NCBI GenBank assembly: GCA_003989085.1
Contig: RXIV01000014.1
Coordinates: 1-54,045, forward strand
DNA from: Candidatus Competibacteraceae bacterium
Lineage (GTDB): Bacteria; Pseudomonadota; Gammaproteobacteria; Competibacterales; Competibacteraceae
DNA length: 54,045 nt
Direction of reading: 5' to 3'
Shown here: piece by piece, positions 8,334-16,486 of the stretch
Layout: each line of letters starts with the position of its first letter
Numbering within the stretch: position 1 is the first letter of the stretch
Notes under the pieces: generated by a model
What the model saw: the letters and a program-made list of their open reading frames with translations, nothing else
What the model was told of the DNA's origin: nothing
Databases searched by the model: none
Position numbers and translations under genes: made by a program

Positions 8334-9308
8334 TCAGTGCAGCGGAGTGATGATGATCTGGCCGGCGAGAGCGCGAACCTGCTCTGGCGGCGGCAGATGC
8401 GGCCCGAGTCGGGTCAGCTTGGCGGCGGCGAACGCGGTGGCCAGTTGCGCGGTTTCGGCCAGCGACCGGTTTTCCAATTGCGCGGCGACCAGTCCGGCCA
8501 CCATCGCATCGCCGGCCCCGACCGTGCTGGTGACGGCCACCGGCGCAGGATGCGCTTGCAGCGCTTGCTCACGGGTCAGGAACAACGCACCGTCGCCACC
8601 CAGCGACACCACCACCATGACCGGCGACTGCGAGCGATTCAGCAGCGTCCGTCCGGCAGCGACGACGGCTTCGAGGGTATCCAGCGGTTGGCCGGTTAAT
8701 TCCGCTAGTTCGTGCCGGTTGGGCTTGATCAGTCGGGGGCCAGCAGTCAACGCGGATTCGAGCGCCGCGCCGCTGGTGTCCAGCAGCACCGCCGCGCCGG
8801 CAGCCTGCACCTGGGCAATCAGCGTGGCGTAAGTCGTGACCGGCAAGCCTGGCGGCAGGCTACCGGACAACACCACCCAGCGCGCCGAACTGAGCAAACG
8901 ATCCAGTTGGCGCTGCACCTGATCCAGCAGTTCCCTGGCGGCGTTGAGGTCAAAGTCGGGTCCCGGCATGTTGAGATCGGTGGTTTCGCCGCGCTCCACA
9001 TCCACCACCTTGGTGTTGATCCGGGTCAGGCCGTCCTGGTAAAGGCAGTGATTGGCGATCTGCTTACGTTGAAACAGGTCTTCGAACAGCGCGGCGTTAT
9101 CCCGGCCCAGCGGGCCAGTCACCGCGACGCTGATCCCGAAATCGGCCAGACAGGAGGCGACGTTGATCGCCTTGCCGCCGACATCGACTTGCATCCGCCG
9201 GGCGCGGTTAACGGCGCCGGGTTGCAGATCAGCCACTTCAATGGTGTGATCCAGCGCCGGATTCAGCGCGACGGTCACGACTTGCGGGAGAACAGTGAGG
9301 GGATTCAT
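8334..9308 (-). CDS. fruK: 1-phosphofructokinase
   Basis: 324 residues, PfkB/ribokinase family. It phosphorylates fructose 1-phosphate to fructose 1,6-bisphosphate in the cytoplasm, feeding glycolysis. Visible signatures are GGKAINVA (44-51) in the substrate-binding region and [12 protein letters not shown] (261-272) with catalytic base Asp267. The N-terminal PALDHTIEV is typical of 1-phosphofructokinases and tagatose-6-phosphate kinases; the neighbouring fruA and fruB settle the assignment. Its ATG overlaps the fruB stop (ATGA), so translation is coupled. Confidence 0.92.
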   Translation of the reverse strand: MNPLTVLPQVVTVALNPALDHTIEVADLQPGAVNRARRMQVDVGGKAINVASCLADFGISVAVTGPLGRDNAALFEDLFQRKQIANHCLYQDGLTRINTKVVDVERGETTDLNMPGPDFDLNAARELLDQVQRQLDRLLSSARWVVLSGSLPPGLPVTTYATLIAQVQAAGAAVLLDTSGAALESALTAGPRLIKPNRHELAELTGQPLDTLEAVVAAGRTLLNRSQSPVMVVVSLGGDGALFLTREQALQAHPAPVAVTSTVGAGDAMVAGLVAAQLENRSLAETAQLATAFAAAKLTRLGPHLPPPEQVRALAGQIIITPLH

Positions 9309-11803
9309 AGCGCACGCACCTCGTCGGCCGTGCGGGCGCGCAACGCCCGCCGGGCTAAATCCTGCATCGCAGCGCGCGATTCGCCGCGCAGGGCCGATTT
9401 AACCGGCGCAATGTCCTGAGCGCTCATGCTGAGTTCATCGACACCCAACCCGGTCAGAATCCGGGCGCCCAGCGGATCACCGGCCAAACCGCCGCAAACG
9501 CCGACCCACCCGCTACCGTTGGCCCGCCTAGCTTTCTGTGCACCACGCACCGTGGCGTCAATCAGATTCAGCACCGCCGGATGCAGGCTGTCGGCCTGAA
9601 CCGCCAGTTCAGGATGTTGCCGATCCACCGCCAGCGTGTACTGAGTCAAGTCGTTGGTGCCAATTGAGAAAAAGTCCACCAGCGGCGCAAACTGATCCGC
9701 CAGCACTGCGACGGCAGGCACTTCCACCATGATCCCAAGCGGAACTTCCGGGCCTTGCACCTGCTCGCGGGCTAGATCGCAATGCCCGCGCAGCGCCTCG
9801 ATCTCGCTCAAGTGGGTGACCATCGGGAACATGATCCACAGCGGGCCGTGCTGGGCGGCGCGATACAGCGCCCGGAGCTGGGCATAGAGCAAGTCCTGCC
9901 GGCGCAGCAGCAGCCGAGCCCCGCGCACCCCAAGAAACGGGTTGTCCTCATGCGGCAGGTTCAAATAAGGCACTTGCTTGTCGCCGCCAATATCCAGAGT
10001 GCGAATGATCAGCCGCCGCCCGGCCATCACCTCCACCATTTCCCGATAAACCCGGTATTGCTCATCTTCATCCGGAGCGCTGTTGCGTTCCAGAAACAGG
10101 AATTCGGTCCGCATCAGACCGATGCCTTCGGCCCCAGCTTCCAGCGCTGCGGCGGCTTGTTTGGGATTGGCGACGTTGGCGGCAATTTCGATGGTGTAGC
10201 CGTCGGTGGTGGTGGCCGGCAAGTGACGGGTGGCTCGCAAACGGTCACGAGCCGCTGTCTGGCGGGTAATGACCTCGGCGACGCTGTGTTGATCGGCTTC
10301 GCTCAAATCGAGATAGAGGCAACCGGCCCCGCCATCGACCACCGCGATCCCGCCATCGGGTACGGTCATCAACGCCGGGCCGGCGGCGACAATCGCCGGC
10401 AAACCGAGAGTGCGGGCCAGAATCGCGGTGTGCGAAGTCGGGCCGCCAACACTGGTCACCAGGCCCACCACATGGCGGGTATCGAGTTGCAAGGTGTCGG
10501 AAGGCGTCAGGTCTTCCGCCGCCAGAATCGACGGTTCAGTGAGCGTCAGCCGTTGCCGTTCGATGCCGAGCAGTTGCGCCAGCACCTGTTCACCCACATC
10601 GCGCAGATCGAGGGCGCGAGCAGCCAGCAGCGGATCGGCCAGTTGCTCCAGTTTTTCAATCCGCGCCCGCAATGCCCGTTGCCAAGCCCAGGCGGCGCTA
10701 TGGCCCTGCATGATGGTGGACAGCGCCTCGCGCACCAGCGCTGGATCGGCCAGCAATTCACGTTGGGCGGCGAAAATAGCGGCTTCGGCGGCGCTCAACC
10801 GTTGCCGGGTCCGCCCTTCGAGTTCCTCCCGATCCGCTCGCACCGCCAGCAACGCCTGTTCCAGCGCTTCGCCCTCGGCCACTACATCGCCTGGCTGATC
10901 ACTGATTTCAAAGCGTTGCGAAATATGCCGGACCAGTTTGCCGACCGCTAAACCGGGACTGGCCCCAATCCCGTACAGCGTTCGCGTGGCGCCGCCCGGC
11001 GTCCATTCCGGCGCAGTCTGGCGAGCGGCCAGTGCCGACTGGCGGGCGCGTTCGGCATCGGCCTGTTCGCCAGCGGAGAGTCCGCGCAGGGTGTCATACA
11101 GCGCGTTCAAGGCCCGTTGTGCGTCCGACCCCCGCGCCGCCAGTCGTAAGGTCGCACCACAACTCACCCCCAGCGCCAGCAATTCAGTTAGAGCCTTGGC
11201 GTCGGCAAACTCAGCGTCCTTATAAATGCGTAACTCGCAGGGAAATCGCTTGGCGGTCTCGACCCAGCGAGTCGCTGGACGGGCGTGCAACCCGTTCGGA
11301 TAGTCCACCGTCCAGGTCATCTCGGCATCAGCGGGCCAGGCGGGCGCTGCCGGTTGCGGTGCGGCGGATGGGATCGCGGCATCGTCCAGCGCGGCGATCA
11401 GCACCAGCGGATTGTCGGCCTGAATCAGCGCATCCAGCGCTTCGGGCTGTTGCATCAACCGGGTCAGGCGGCGCAGCAGGGCGATGTGTTCATCGGACTG
11501 GGCGGCAATCGCCACCACCAAGTGAACGATCTGGCCGGGATTCCATTCCACCCCATTGCGCACTTGCAAAATGGCGATGCCGGTGTGATGGATGAAATGG
11601 CGATCTTCGATCATCCCATGCGGAATAGCCACGCCATTGCCCAGGAAGGTGTTGGCGACCTGTTCCCGGCGCAACAGGCTGTCAATGTAGGCTGGCGCGA
11701 TGTAGCCGGCATCGGCCAGCAGGCGCCCAGCCAATCGGATCGCATCATCTTTTGTAGCGACTTTGGCGTCGAGCTGAATGCAGGATTTAGTAATCGTTTT
11801 CAT
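9305..11803 (-). CDS. fruB: Fructose PTS multiphosphoryl transfer protein (IIA-HPr-EI)
   Basis: 832 residues from the ATG at 11803 (AGGAGG six bases upstream; the TTG just before it is not needed). It relays phosphate from phosphoenolpyruvate to the FruA IIB domain. Domain order is IIA-Fru (about 1-145, phospho-His near residue 62 in GVAIPHG), HPr (about 165-250, His near 173 in NGLHARPA) and Enzyme I (275-830, His near 458 in GGPTSHTAIL, PEP-binding GLMRTEFLFL, C-terminal VCGGLAGDP). Because all general PTS functions are fused in, the system can work without separate ptsH/ptsI, as in pseudomonads; the E. coli protein lacks the Enzyme I part. It is the first gene of fruBKA, behind a FruR-controlled promoter. 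Confidence 0.92.
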   Translation of the reverse strand: MKTITKSCIQLDAKVATKDDAIRLAGRLLADAGYIAPAYIDSLLRREQVANTFLGNGVAIPHGMIEDRHFIHHTGIAILQVRNGVEWNPGQIVHLVVAIAAQSDEHIALLRRLTRLMQQPEALDALIQADNPLVLIAALDDAAIPSAAPQPAAPAWPADAEMTWTVDYPNGLHARPATRWVETAKRFPCELRIYKDAEFADAKALTELLALGVSCGATLRLAARGSDAQRALNALYDTLRGLSAGEQADAERARQSALAARQTAPEWTPGGATRTLYGIGASPGLAVGKLVRHISQRFEISDQPGDVVAEGEALEQALLAVRADREELEGRTRQRLSAAEAAIFAAQRELLADPALVREALSTIMQGHSAAWAWQRALRARIEKLEQLADPLLAARALDLRDVGEQVLAQLLGIERQRLTLTEPSILAAEDLTPSDTLQLDTRHVVGLVTSVGGPTSHTAILARTLGLPAIVAAGPALMTVPDGGIAVVDGGAGCLYLDLSEADQHSVAEVITRQTAARDRLRATRHLPATTTDGYTIEIAANVANPKQAAAALEAGAEGIGLMRTEFLFLERNSAPDEDEQYRVYREMVEVMAGRRLIIRTLDIGGDKQVPYLNLPHEDNPFLGVRGARLLLRRQDLLYAQLRALYRAAQHGPLWIMFPMVTHLSEIEALRGHCDLAREQVQGPEVPLGIMVEVPAVAVLADQFAPLVDFFSIGTNDLTQYTLAVDRQHPELAVQADSLHPAVLNLIDATVRGAQKARRANGSGWVGVCGGLAGDPLGARILTGLGVDELSMSAQDIAPVKSALRGESRAAMQDLARRALRARTADEVRAL

Positions 11804-11843
11804 CAATTCCTCCTCAGTGCCATGCTAGTCATATTGCAATTAA

Positions 11844-11872
11844 TTTGTAATCGTTTACATAAAAACTGTCAA
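11844..11872 (-). promoter_or_regulatory. Predicted sigma-70 promoter of fruBKA
   Basis: On the minus strand a perfect -35 TTGACA (11872-11867) is followed by a 17-base spacer and -10 TACAAA (11849-11844, four of six consensus bases). The FruR operator covers the downstream half of the spacer and most of the -10, so bound repressor would exclude RNA polymerase. The fruB start codon is about 40 bases downstream. Confidence 0.75.
11845..11859. promoter_or_regulatory. FruR operator in the fru promoter
   Basis: TGTAATCGTTTACA (11846-11859) matches its own reverse complement at 12 of 14 positions around a central CG. 14 bases (11845-11858) recur in inverted orientation at 6395-6408 upstream of fruR. 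Confidence 0.75.
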
Positions 11873-12061
11873 GCAAAAAATTTTGGCAATTTGCTGGTTC
11901 CCAAACGATGGGATTTGAGTCTATCCCGGAGATGGGCGGCCAGCGCCTGGTTTTGCTTCTTGAAAGAGCATGAACAGGCGCTTAGCTACTCTGAGATTAT
12001 TTTGATTAAAAGCAACGAGTTATATATGAAATTATTGCTTTATACTGTGCCAAAATTTAAG

Positions 12062-12089
12062 GCGCTGCCAAAATGACAAGTAGCAGCGC
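12062..12089 (-). terminator. Possible terminator downstream of moeA
   Basis: A perfect 7-bp stem GCGCTGC/GCAGCGC (12062-12068 with 12083-12089) with a 14-base loop lies 30 bases after the moeA stop; on the minus strand it is followed by CTTAAATTTT. The large loop and interrupted T-run make it only moderate. Confidence 0.45.
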
Positions 12090-12119
12090 GTTTGAACTTA
12101 CCCCGCACATGAACTCGCC

Positions 12120-13382
12120 CTATTCCGCCCCTAACCCGCTGAATGGCAGATAATTAACTGGATCGCCGGGGGCGACTCCGGCGCATTCTTCGGGCAACTC
12201 CACTAACCCATCAGCCCAGGCCAGCGATGACAGGGCCGCAGAGCTGTGGGTGTGATAGACGCCGACCAGCGGCCCCCGTTCAGGGTCGAACCGTAGCTGC
12301 GCTCGTAGCCATTCGCGCCGGCCCGGTTTGCGGCGAAACGCAAAATCGGCGCTCACCTGCCACCGCACCGGTTCTACCGGTTCTGCGCCCATCTGTTTGA
12401 GCAACAGTGGCCGGGCGAACAGGAGAAATGTCACCATCGCTGACACCGGATTGCCCGGCAGACCGATGGTCAGGCAGTCGCCAATCCGTCCAAAAGTCAC
12501 CGGTTTGCCCGGTTTGATCGCCAGCCGCCAGAAGTCGATGGCGCCAAGTTCAGTGATGATCTCCTTGACCAGATCGGCCGTACCCACTGACACGCCACCC
12601 GAAGTTAACAACACGTCATGCGTCGCCGCTGCGCCACGCAAAGCCGGCAGGATGATCGCCCGGTCATCGCGCAAAATCCCCAAATCAGTCACAGCACAGC
12701 CCAAGCGCCGCAGCAGGCCGATCAGAATCCGACGGTTTGACTCGTAAATCGCCCCCGGTGGGAGTTCAACACCCGGTTCATACAATTCATCGCCGGTAGA
12801 CGCGACCGCCACCCGCAAGCGGCGAATGACATCCAGCGCCGAGATGCCTTGTCCCGCCGCCAGCGCTACATCCTGCGGACGCAGCCGCCACCCACCCGGC
12901 AACAGCACCGTTCCGACTGACACATCCTCACCCCGTCGGCGAATGTTTTCCCCCAGCCTGAGTTTGGCGGCGACCGCCGGATCAACTTCGATCCAACGTT
13001 CATCCGGGGCGATCCGACACTGCTCCTGCATGATCACCGCATCGGGGCCAGCCGGCAGCCAGCCGCCGGTCGTGATCCGCAGCGCCGCGCCTGCCGGGAC
13101 TGGATTTGAATACGGATGACCCGCCAGCACCCGGCCAATCACTGGCAGCCGGGTAGGCTGCTGGACCGACAAATCGGCCAGATACAAGGCAAAACCATCC
13201 ATTGCCGAGTTGTCGTGGGGTGGAGAATCCAGTTGGGCAATGACATCAGCAGCCAGCACCCGACCATCGACCTCGGTCAACGACGCAGTTTCAGTTTCGT
13301 GGAGAGGGAAAACTGTTTTCAGCGCGGTGGCTAATGCTTCGTGCAGCGTCAGCAGCCGGTCGCCAGAATTACGGTGGGACAT
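12120..13382 (-). CDS. moeA: Molybdopterin molybdenumtransferase MoeA
   Basis: 420 residues from the ATG at 13382, with GAGG seven bases upstream; a TTG two codons earlier is less likely. MoeA inserts molybdate into adenylylated molybdopterin, releasing AMP, in the last step of Mo-cofactor synthesis. Family signs are the N-terminal PPHDNSAMDGFAL, the RITTGGWLPAGPDAVIMQEQ region, VASTGDELYEPG, LLTSGGVSVGTADLVKE (molybdopterin-binding fold) and IGLPGNPVSAMVTF. Size and order are normal for the family. No other molybdenum-cofactor gene is in the window. It appears to be a single-gene unit, bounded by the RRM terminator upstream and a weaker hairpin downstream. Confidence 0.93.
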   Translation of the reverse strand: MSHRNSGDRLLTLHEALATALKTVFPLHETETASLTEVDGRVLAADVIAQLDSPPHDNSAMDGFALYLADLSVQQPTRLPVIGRVLAGHPYSNPVPAGAALRITTGGWLPAGPDAVIMQEQCRIAPDERWIEVDPAVAAKLRLGENIRRRGEDVSVGTVLLPGGWRLRPQDVALAAGQGISALDVIRRLRVAVASTGDELYEPGVELPPGAIYESNRRILIGLLRRLGCAVTDLGILRDDRAIILPALRGAAATHDVLLTSGGVSVGTADLVKEIITELGAIDFWRLAIKPGKPVTFGRIGDCLTIGLPGNPVSAMVTFLLFARPLLLKQMGAEPVEPVRWQVSADFAFRRKPGRREWLRAQLRFDPERGPLVGVYHTHSSAALSSLAWADGLVELPEECAGVAPGDPVNYLPFSGLGAE

Positions 13383-13439
13383 GGGCAAACCTCACTAAGA
13401 AGGCCAGTTTGCCGATCATTATGCGGGAAAAGCCGAACG

Positions 13440-13477
13440 AAAAAGGCCGGGCGCAGAATGGAAATGGGCACCCAGCC
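13440..13477 (-). terminator. Intrinsic terminator after the RRM protein gene
   Basis: On the minus strand a 10-bp stem (13477-13468 with 13454-13445, two G-U pairs, 13-base loop) is followed by TTTTT (13444-13440). It begins about 27 bases beyond the stop of the RRM gene. Confidence 0.65.
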
Positions 13478-13503
13478 GGTTTACAGAGGGGGAGGCGAAA
13501 AAA

Positions 13504-13785
13504 TCAGAACCGTCGACGGCTGCCGCCGCGATCCCCGCCTTCTTTTTTGGGCCGCGCCATGTTCACGGTTAATGGCCGACCTTTCAACTGAGCGCCATTC
13601 AGCGCCTTGATTGCGGCTTCGGCCTCAGCTTGCTTGGGCATTTCGACAAAGCCGAAGCCCTTGGCTTCACCGCTAAACCGATCCTTGATCACTGCTGCAG
13701 AAGCGACTTCGCCATGCGCTTCAAAGGCTTCGCGCAAGTCTTCATCTTTGGCCTGGTACGACAGATTACCGACATAGATATTCAT
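13504..13785 (-). CDS. RNA-binding protein, single RRM domain
   Basis: 93 residues. The whole protein is one RNA-recognition motif followed by a short Gly/Arg/Lys tail (KKEGGDRGGSRRRF). RNP2 is IYVGNL (3-8) and RNP1 is KGFGFVEM (42-49), with the exposed aromatics that stack on RNA bases. Proteins of this kind are common in gammaproteobacteria and cyanobacteria and bind single-stranded RNA, often as cold- or stress-linked chaperones; the target here is unknown. It appears monocistronic, with a good terminator downstream. Confidence 0.9.
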   Translation of the reverse strand: MNIYVGNLSYQAKDEDLREAFEAHGEVASAAVIKDRFSGEAKGFGFVEMPKQAEAEAAIKALNGAQLKGRPLTVNMARPKKEGGDRGGSRRRF

Positions 13786-13959
13786 TGGCTCGTTATTCCA
13801 CTCGAAAAAACCTGCGCCATAAGGGACAAAACAACCGAGATCTCAATCCATGGCGCGGACATCAAGATTCGATATCGATGCAACAGCGATGCGGCCTGCT
13901 GAACGTCGCCGGCAGTAACCAGTGTAGGCTAAATTGCTGCATTCTGCCGCACCGACGAT

Positions 13960-14481
13960 TCAACCCAGTTTTTCCAGACTGGCGGTTGACGGCTTAACTG
14001 CGTCCAGCACCGCTTGCAGCGCGGCCTCATCCTCGTGAGACAACGAGGTTTTTAACAGTCGGCCACCGGTTCCCTCCAGTTCAGCCATCACTTTATCCGG
14101 GGTAAAGTGCTTGACCAGCACAAATAGCACGGATGCGCCGGGCTTCAGTTCAGCAGCCAGGTGTTTCATGAAGTTATCGTCGATACCGATATCGGTGAGC
14201 GCCCCACTGAGCGCTCCGCCTGCTGCGCCTGCCGCTAATCCCAACAGCGGATTCATAAAAATCAGCCCGATCAACAGTCCCCAGAAACTGCCGGACACTG
14301 CACCGGCAGCGGTCATGTTGTGAATCTGGTGCAGCTTGACCTTGCCCTGCTCGTCACGAACCGCGACCACTGCATCTTCCAGATCAATCAGGTATTCCTT
14401 CTGCATTCGCAGTAGCCGTAGCCTGACTTCCTGGGCGGTGTACATATCATCGTAAGCAACTGCGACAAACGTGTTAGTCAT
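13960..14481 (-). CDS. DUF1269-family membrane protein
   Basis: 173 residues. The N-terminal 60 residues form a soluble region (VAVAYDDMYTAQEVRLRLLR, DLEDAVVAVRDEQGKVKLHQ). A glycine/alanine-rich hydrophobic hairpin follows at about 75-118 (SGSFWGLLIGLIFMNPLLGL and a Gly/Ala run). The C-terminal part is soluble again (ELKPGASVLFVLVKHFTPDK). This order is typical of DUF1269 proteins, which resemble general-stress membrane proteins and have no settled biochemical role. An RBS-like GGAG lies before the ATG. It stands 67 bases from the small exported protein gene upstream on the same strand. Confidence 0.8.
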   Translation of the reverse strand: MTNTFVAVAYDDMYTAQEVRLRLLRMQKEYLIDLEDAVVAVRDEQGKVKLHQIHNMTAAGAVSGSFWGLLIGLIFMNPLLGLAAGAAGGALSGALTDIGIDDNFMKHLAAELKPGASVLFVLVKHFTPDKVMAELEGTGGRLLKTSLSHEDEAALQAVLDAVKPSTASLEKLG

Positions 14482-14548
14482 GGGGTGATTCTCCGAGGGG
14501 GCAATCCAACAGGGATGGGGCTTGGTGGCAATTCAACTGCATGTCCAT

Positions 14549-14845
14549 TCAACGCCTTGGCAAGGCAGTAGCCAAGCAATCCACTGCCAAACCACGATCA
14601 GGATAGATAATTTTCAGCCGGTCTGCGTAAATTTCCTTGGGCAAGTCATGGTAATAAGCCTGATAACTCAGACGCTCGAACTGGACACGGGCTTGCGGCG
14701 TCTCGAACGGCAATGCGCCGTAACGTGGACCACACCGTGCTTCTGCCTGAGATAGCCAGTTCTGGAATTGCGGGTCATTGCCATAGCCCAGAGCGCAACC
14801 TCCGCCTATCAGCGCCGCTAGCAATCCTACCCTTTGAAATTTCAT
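14549..14845 (-). CDS. Small exported protein, unknown
   Basis: 98 residues from the ATG at 14845 (GGGGAAA seven bases upstream). Longer readings from the ATG at 14860 or the GTG at 14866, whose GTGA overlaps the cardiolipin synthase stop, are possible but would add charged residues before the signal peptide. Residues 1-22 (MKFQRVGLLAALIGGGCALG) are an export signal with a weak lipobox around Cys17. The mature part is polar and ends in a Cys-containing tail. I recognise no domain. It directly follows the cardiolipin synthase gene on the same strand and is probably co-transcribed with it. Confidence 0.6.
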   Translation of the reverse strand: MKFQRVGLLAALIGGGCALGYGNDPQFQNWLSQAEARCGPRYGALPFETPQARVQFERLSYQAYYHDLPKEIYADRLKIIYPDRGLAVDCLATALPRR

Positions 14846-14862
14846 CGTCGCTTTCCCCATGT

Positions 14863-16308
14863 TCACAAAATTGGATCAAACAGCCGTGCGGCCCGCACTG
14901 CCCAGCGAAATGCCCGGCTCCGTTTCCGCAGATCAGCGGCGGAGGTAGGTTTTGCCTGCCGGAAATCGCGCTCCAGCATCGCCGCGACCTGACTGGCAAA
15001 GATTTTATCCACCGCTACCGCCATCACTTCAAAGTTGAGCCGTAACGAGCGGTTATCCAGATTGGCGGTACCGACTGCGGCTATATCGTCATCCACCAGC
15101 ACTACCTTTTGATGCAGAAAGCCATCCTGATAGCGGTAAATCTGGATGCCGGTCCGGTCCGCCGCCTCCAGGAATGAAAACGAGGCCAGATAAACCAGCA
15201 GATGATCTGGTTTGGCCGGCAGCAGGATGCGCACCTCCACGCCCCGCAGCGCCGCCAGTTGCAAGGCGGCGAACACAGGCGGATCAGGTACGAAATAGGG
15301 GCTGGCGATCCACAATCGCCGCCTCGCGCTAGCTATCGCCTGCTGAAAAAACAGTGAGCAACATTCCAGCGCATCCGCCGGCCCAGTAGGGTAAATCAAC
15401 ACAGTTTGATCACGCTCGGTCATCGCCACCATTGGTTGCCGGTCCACACCGGGCGTTTGCCGAGTCGCCCAGTACCAATCTTGGACGAACACCGCTTGCA
15501 GCGCCTGCGCCGCCGGCCCCTCGATCCGCAAATGGGTATCGCGCCAATGACCGAGCGGGCCGCGCCCCAAGTATTCATCGCCTACGTTCAGTCCACCGAC
15601 GAAAGCGATTTGTCCATCCACCACGACAATTTTGCGGTGGTTGCGGAAATTCAACTGAAAACGGTTACGCCGGCCCTGGGTGGTGTGGAACGCCGAAACG
15701 GTGACGCCGCCGGCCCGCAGTGTTTCGACATAGCGGTTGGGCAGCGCATGACTGCCAATCTCGTCATACAATAATCGGATCACGACCCCGGCAGCGGCCT
15801 TGTGCAATAACCGGGTGTGCAGTTCGCGACCCAGGGCGTCATCTTTGATGATAAAAAACTCGATTAAAATGTAACGCTCGGCGCTGTCCATCGCGGCGAA
15901 AATGGCCCCAAACGTGGCTTCACCATCCACCAGCAGATCCAGTGCATTGCCACGGGTGTAGGGGGTCTGGCTTAAATGGGCAAGCGCTGCAAGATCACCG
16001 ATGCGTTCGGGCGGCAGCTCCGCTTGAAAATGGCGCAGCCGCTCCAGAAACCGGAGTACGGTTTCACGATTGGCTGGATCGGCCATGCCGCCGCACAAGG
16101 TTTCGGCATAGCCGTGAAACCGGTTGCGGCCAAAAATCCAGTACAGCGGCAGCGCCAGCCAGGGAAAGATCGCCAGAGAAATAGCCCAGGCGATAGCGCC
16201 TTGCGGGGTTCTGACGCACGCTACGGCATGAATCGCCGACAGTATGCCCGACAGATGAACCAGCGCCGCCAGTGCGGCGATCAATCCGATGAGATGATCA
16301 GTGAGCAT
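14863..16308 (-). CDS. cls: Cardiolipin synthase (phospholipase D superfamily)
   Basis: 481 residues, close to ClsA. It makes cardiolipin from two phosphatidylglycerols at the inner membrane. The N-terminal 65 residues hold two membrane helices (about 6-30 and 38-58). Two phospholipase D HKD motifs follow: His224-Lys226-Asp231 (HRKIVVVDG) and His398-Lys400-Asp405 (HQKVVLVDD), each followed by the usual GGLN or GTANLDNRSL. Both catalytic motifs are intact and length is normal. The small exported protein is immediately downstream. Functional assignment is strong; ClsA versus ClsC class rests on the two membrane helices, which favour ClsA. Confidence 0.92.
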   Translation of the reverse strand: MLTDHLIGLIAALAALVHLSGILSAIHAVACVRTPQGAIAWAISLAIFPWLALPLYWIFGRNRFHGYAETLCGGMADPANRETVLRFLERLRHFQAELPPERIGDLAALAHLSQTPYTRGNALDLLVDGEATFGAIFAAMDSAERYILIEFFIIKDDALGRELHTRLLHKAAAGVVIRLLYDEIGSHALPNRYVETLRAGGVTVSAFHTTQGRRNRFQLNFRNHRKIVVVDGQIAFVGGLNVGDEYLGRGPLGHWRDTHLRIEGPAAQALQAVFVQDWYWATRQTPGVDRQPMVAMTERDQTVLIYPTGPADALECCSLFFQQAIASARRRLWIASPYFVPDPPVFAALQLAALRGVEVRILLPAKPDHLLVYLASFSFLEAADRTGIQIYRYQDGFLHQKVVLVDDDIAAVGTANLDNRSLRLNFEVMAVAVDKIFASQVAAMLERDFRQAKPTSAADLRKRSRAFRWAVRAARLFDPIL

Positions 16309-16486
16309 CAGTGCAAATTCGGTAGGAGTATGAATCAGGAGGCTTGAATTATGCCTGACATTGTTCTTCCTTGATTTCTAATCTGTAATCCGAAATGCTG
16401 ACTTGCGCCAGAATATCGGCTGCGGCATTGTTTGCTATCCCACGTTCAGGGACCGCGTCACGCTTCATCATTCGGAATTCAAAGCA

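Larger units (their letters stand above)
11804..12119. other. 316-base intergenic region between moeA and fruB
   Basis: The part near fruB holds the fru promoter and operator; the part next to moeA holds a terminator-like hairpin at 12062-12089. Between about 11890 and 12060 the sequence is AT-rich with no ORF carrying a credible ribosome site. Nothing else is supported. Confidence 0.6.

Noticed and set aside
7456..8832. 458-codon open frame on the plus strand
   Set aside because: It is the antisense of fruA and fruK; GC-rich codon bias opens the opposite strand. It has no ribosome site and low-complexity protein.
9782..10951. 389-codon plus-strand frame
   Set aside because: Antisense shadow of fruB, with unnatural Gln/His/Arg-rich composition.
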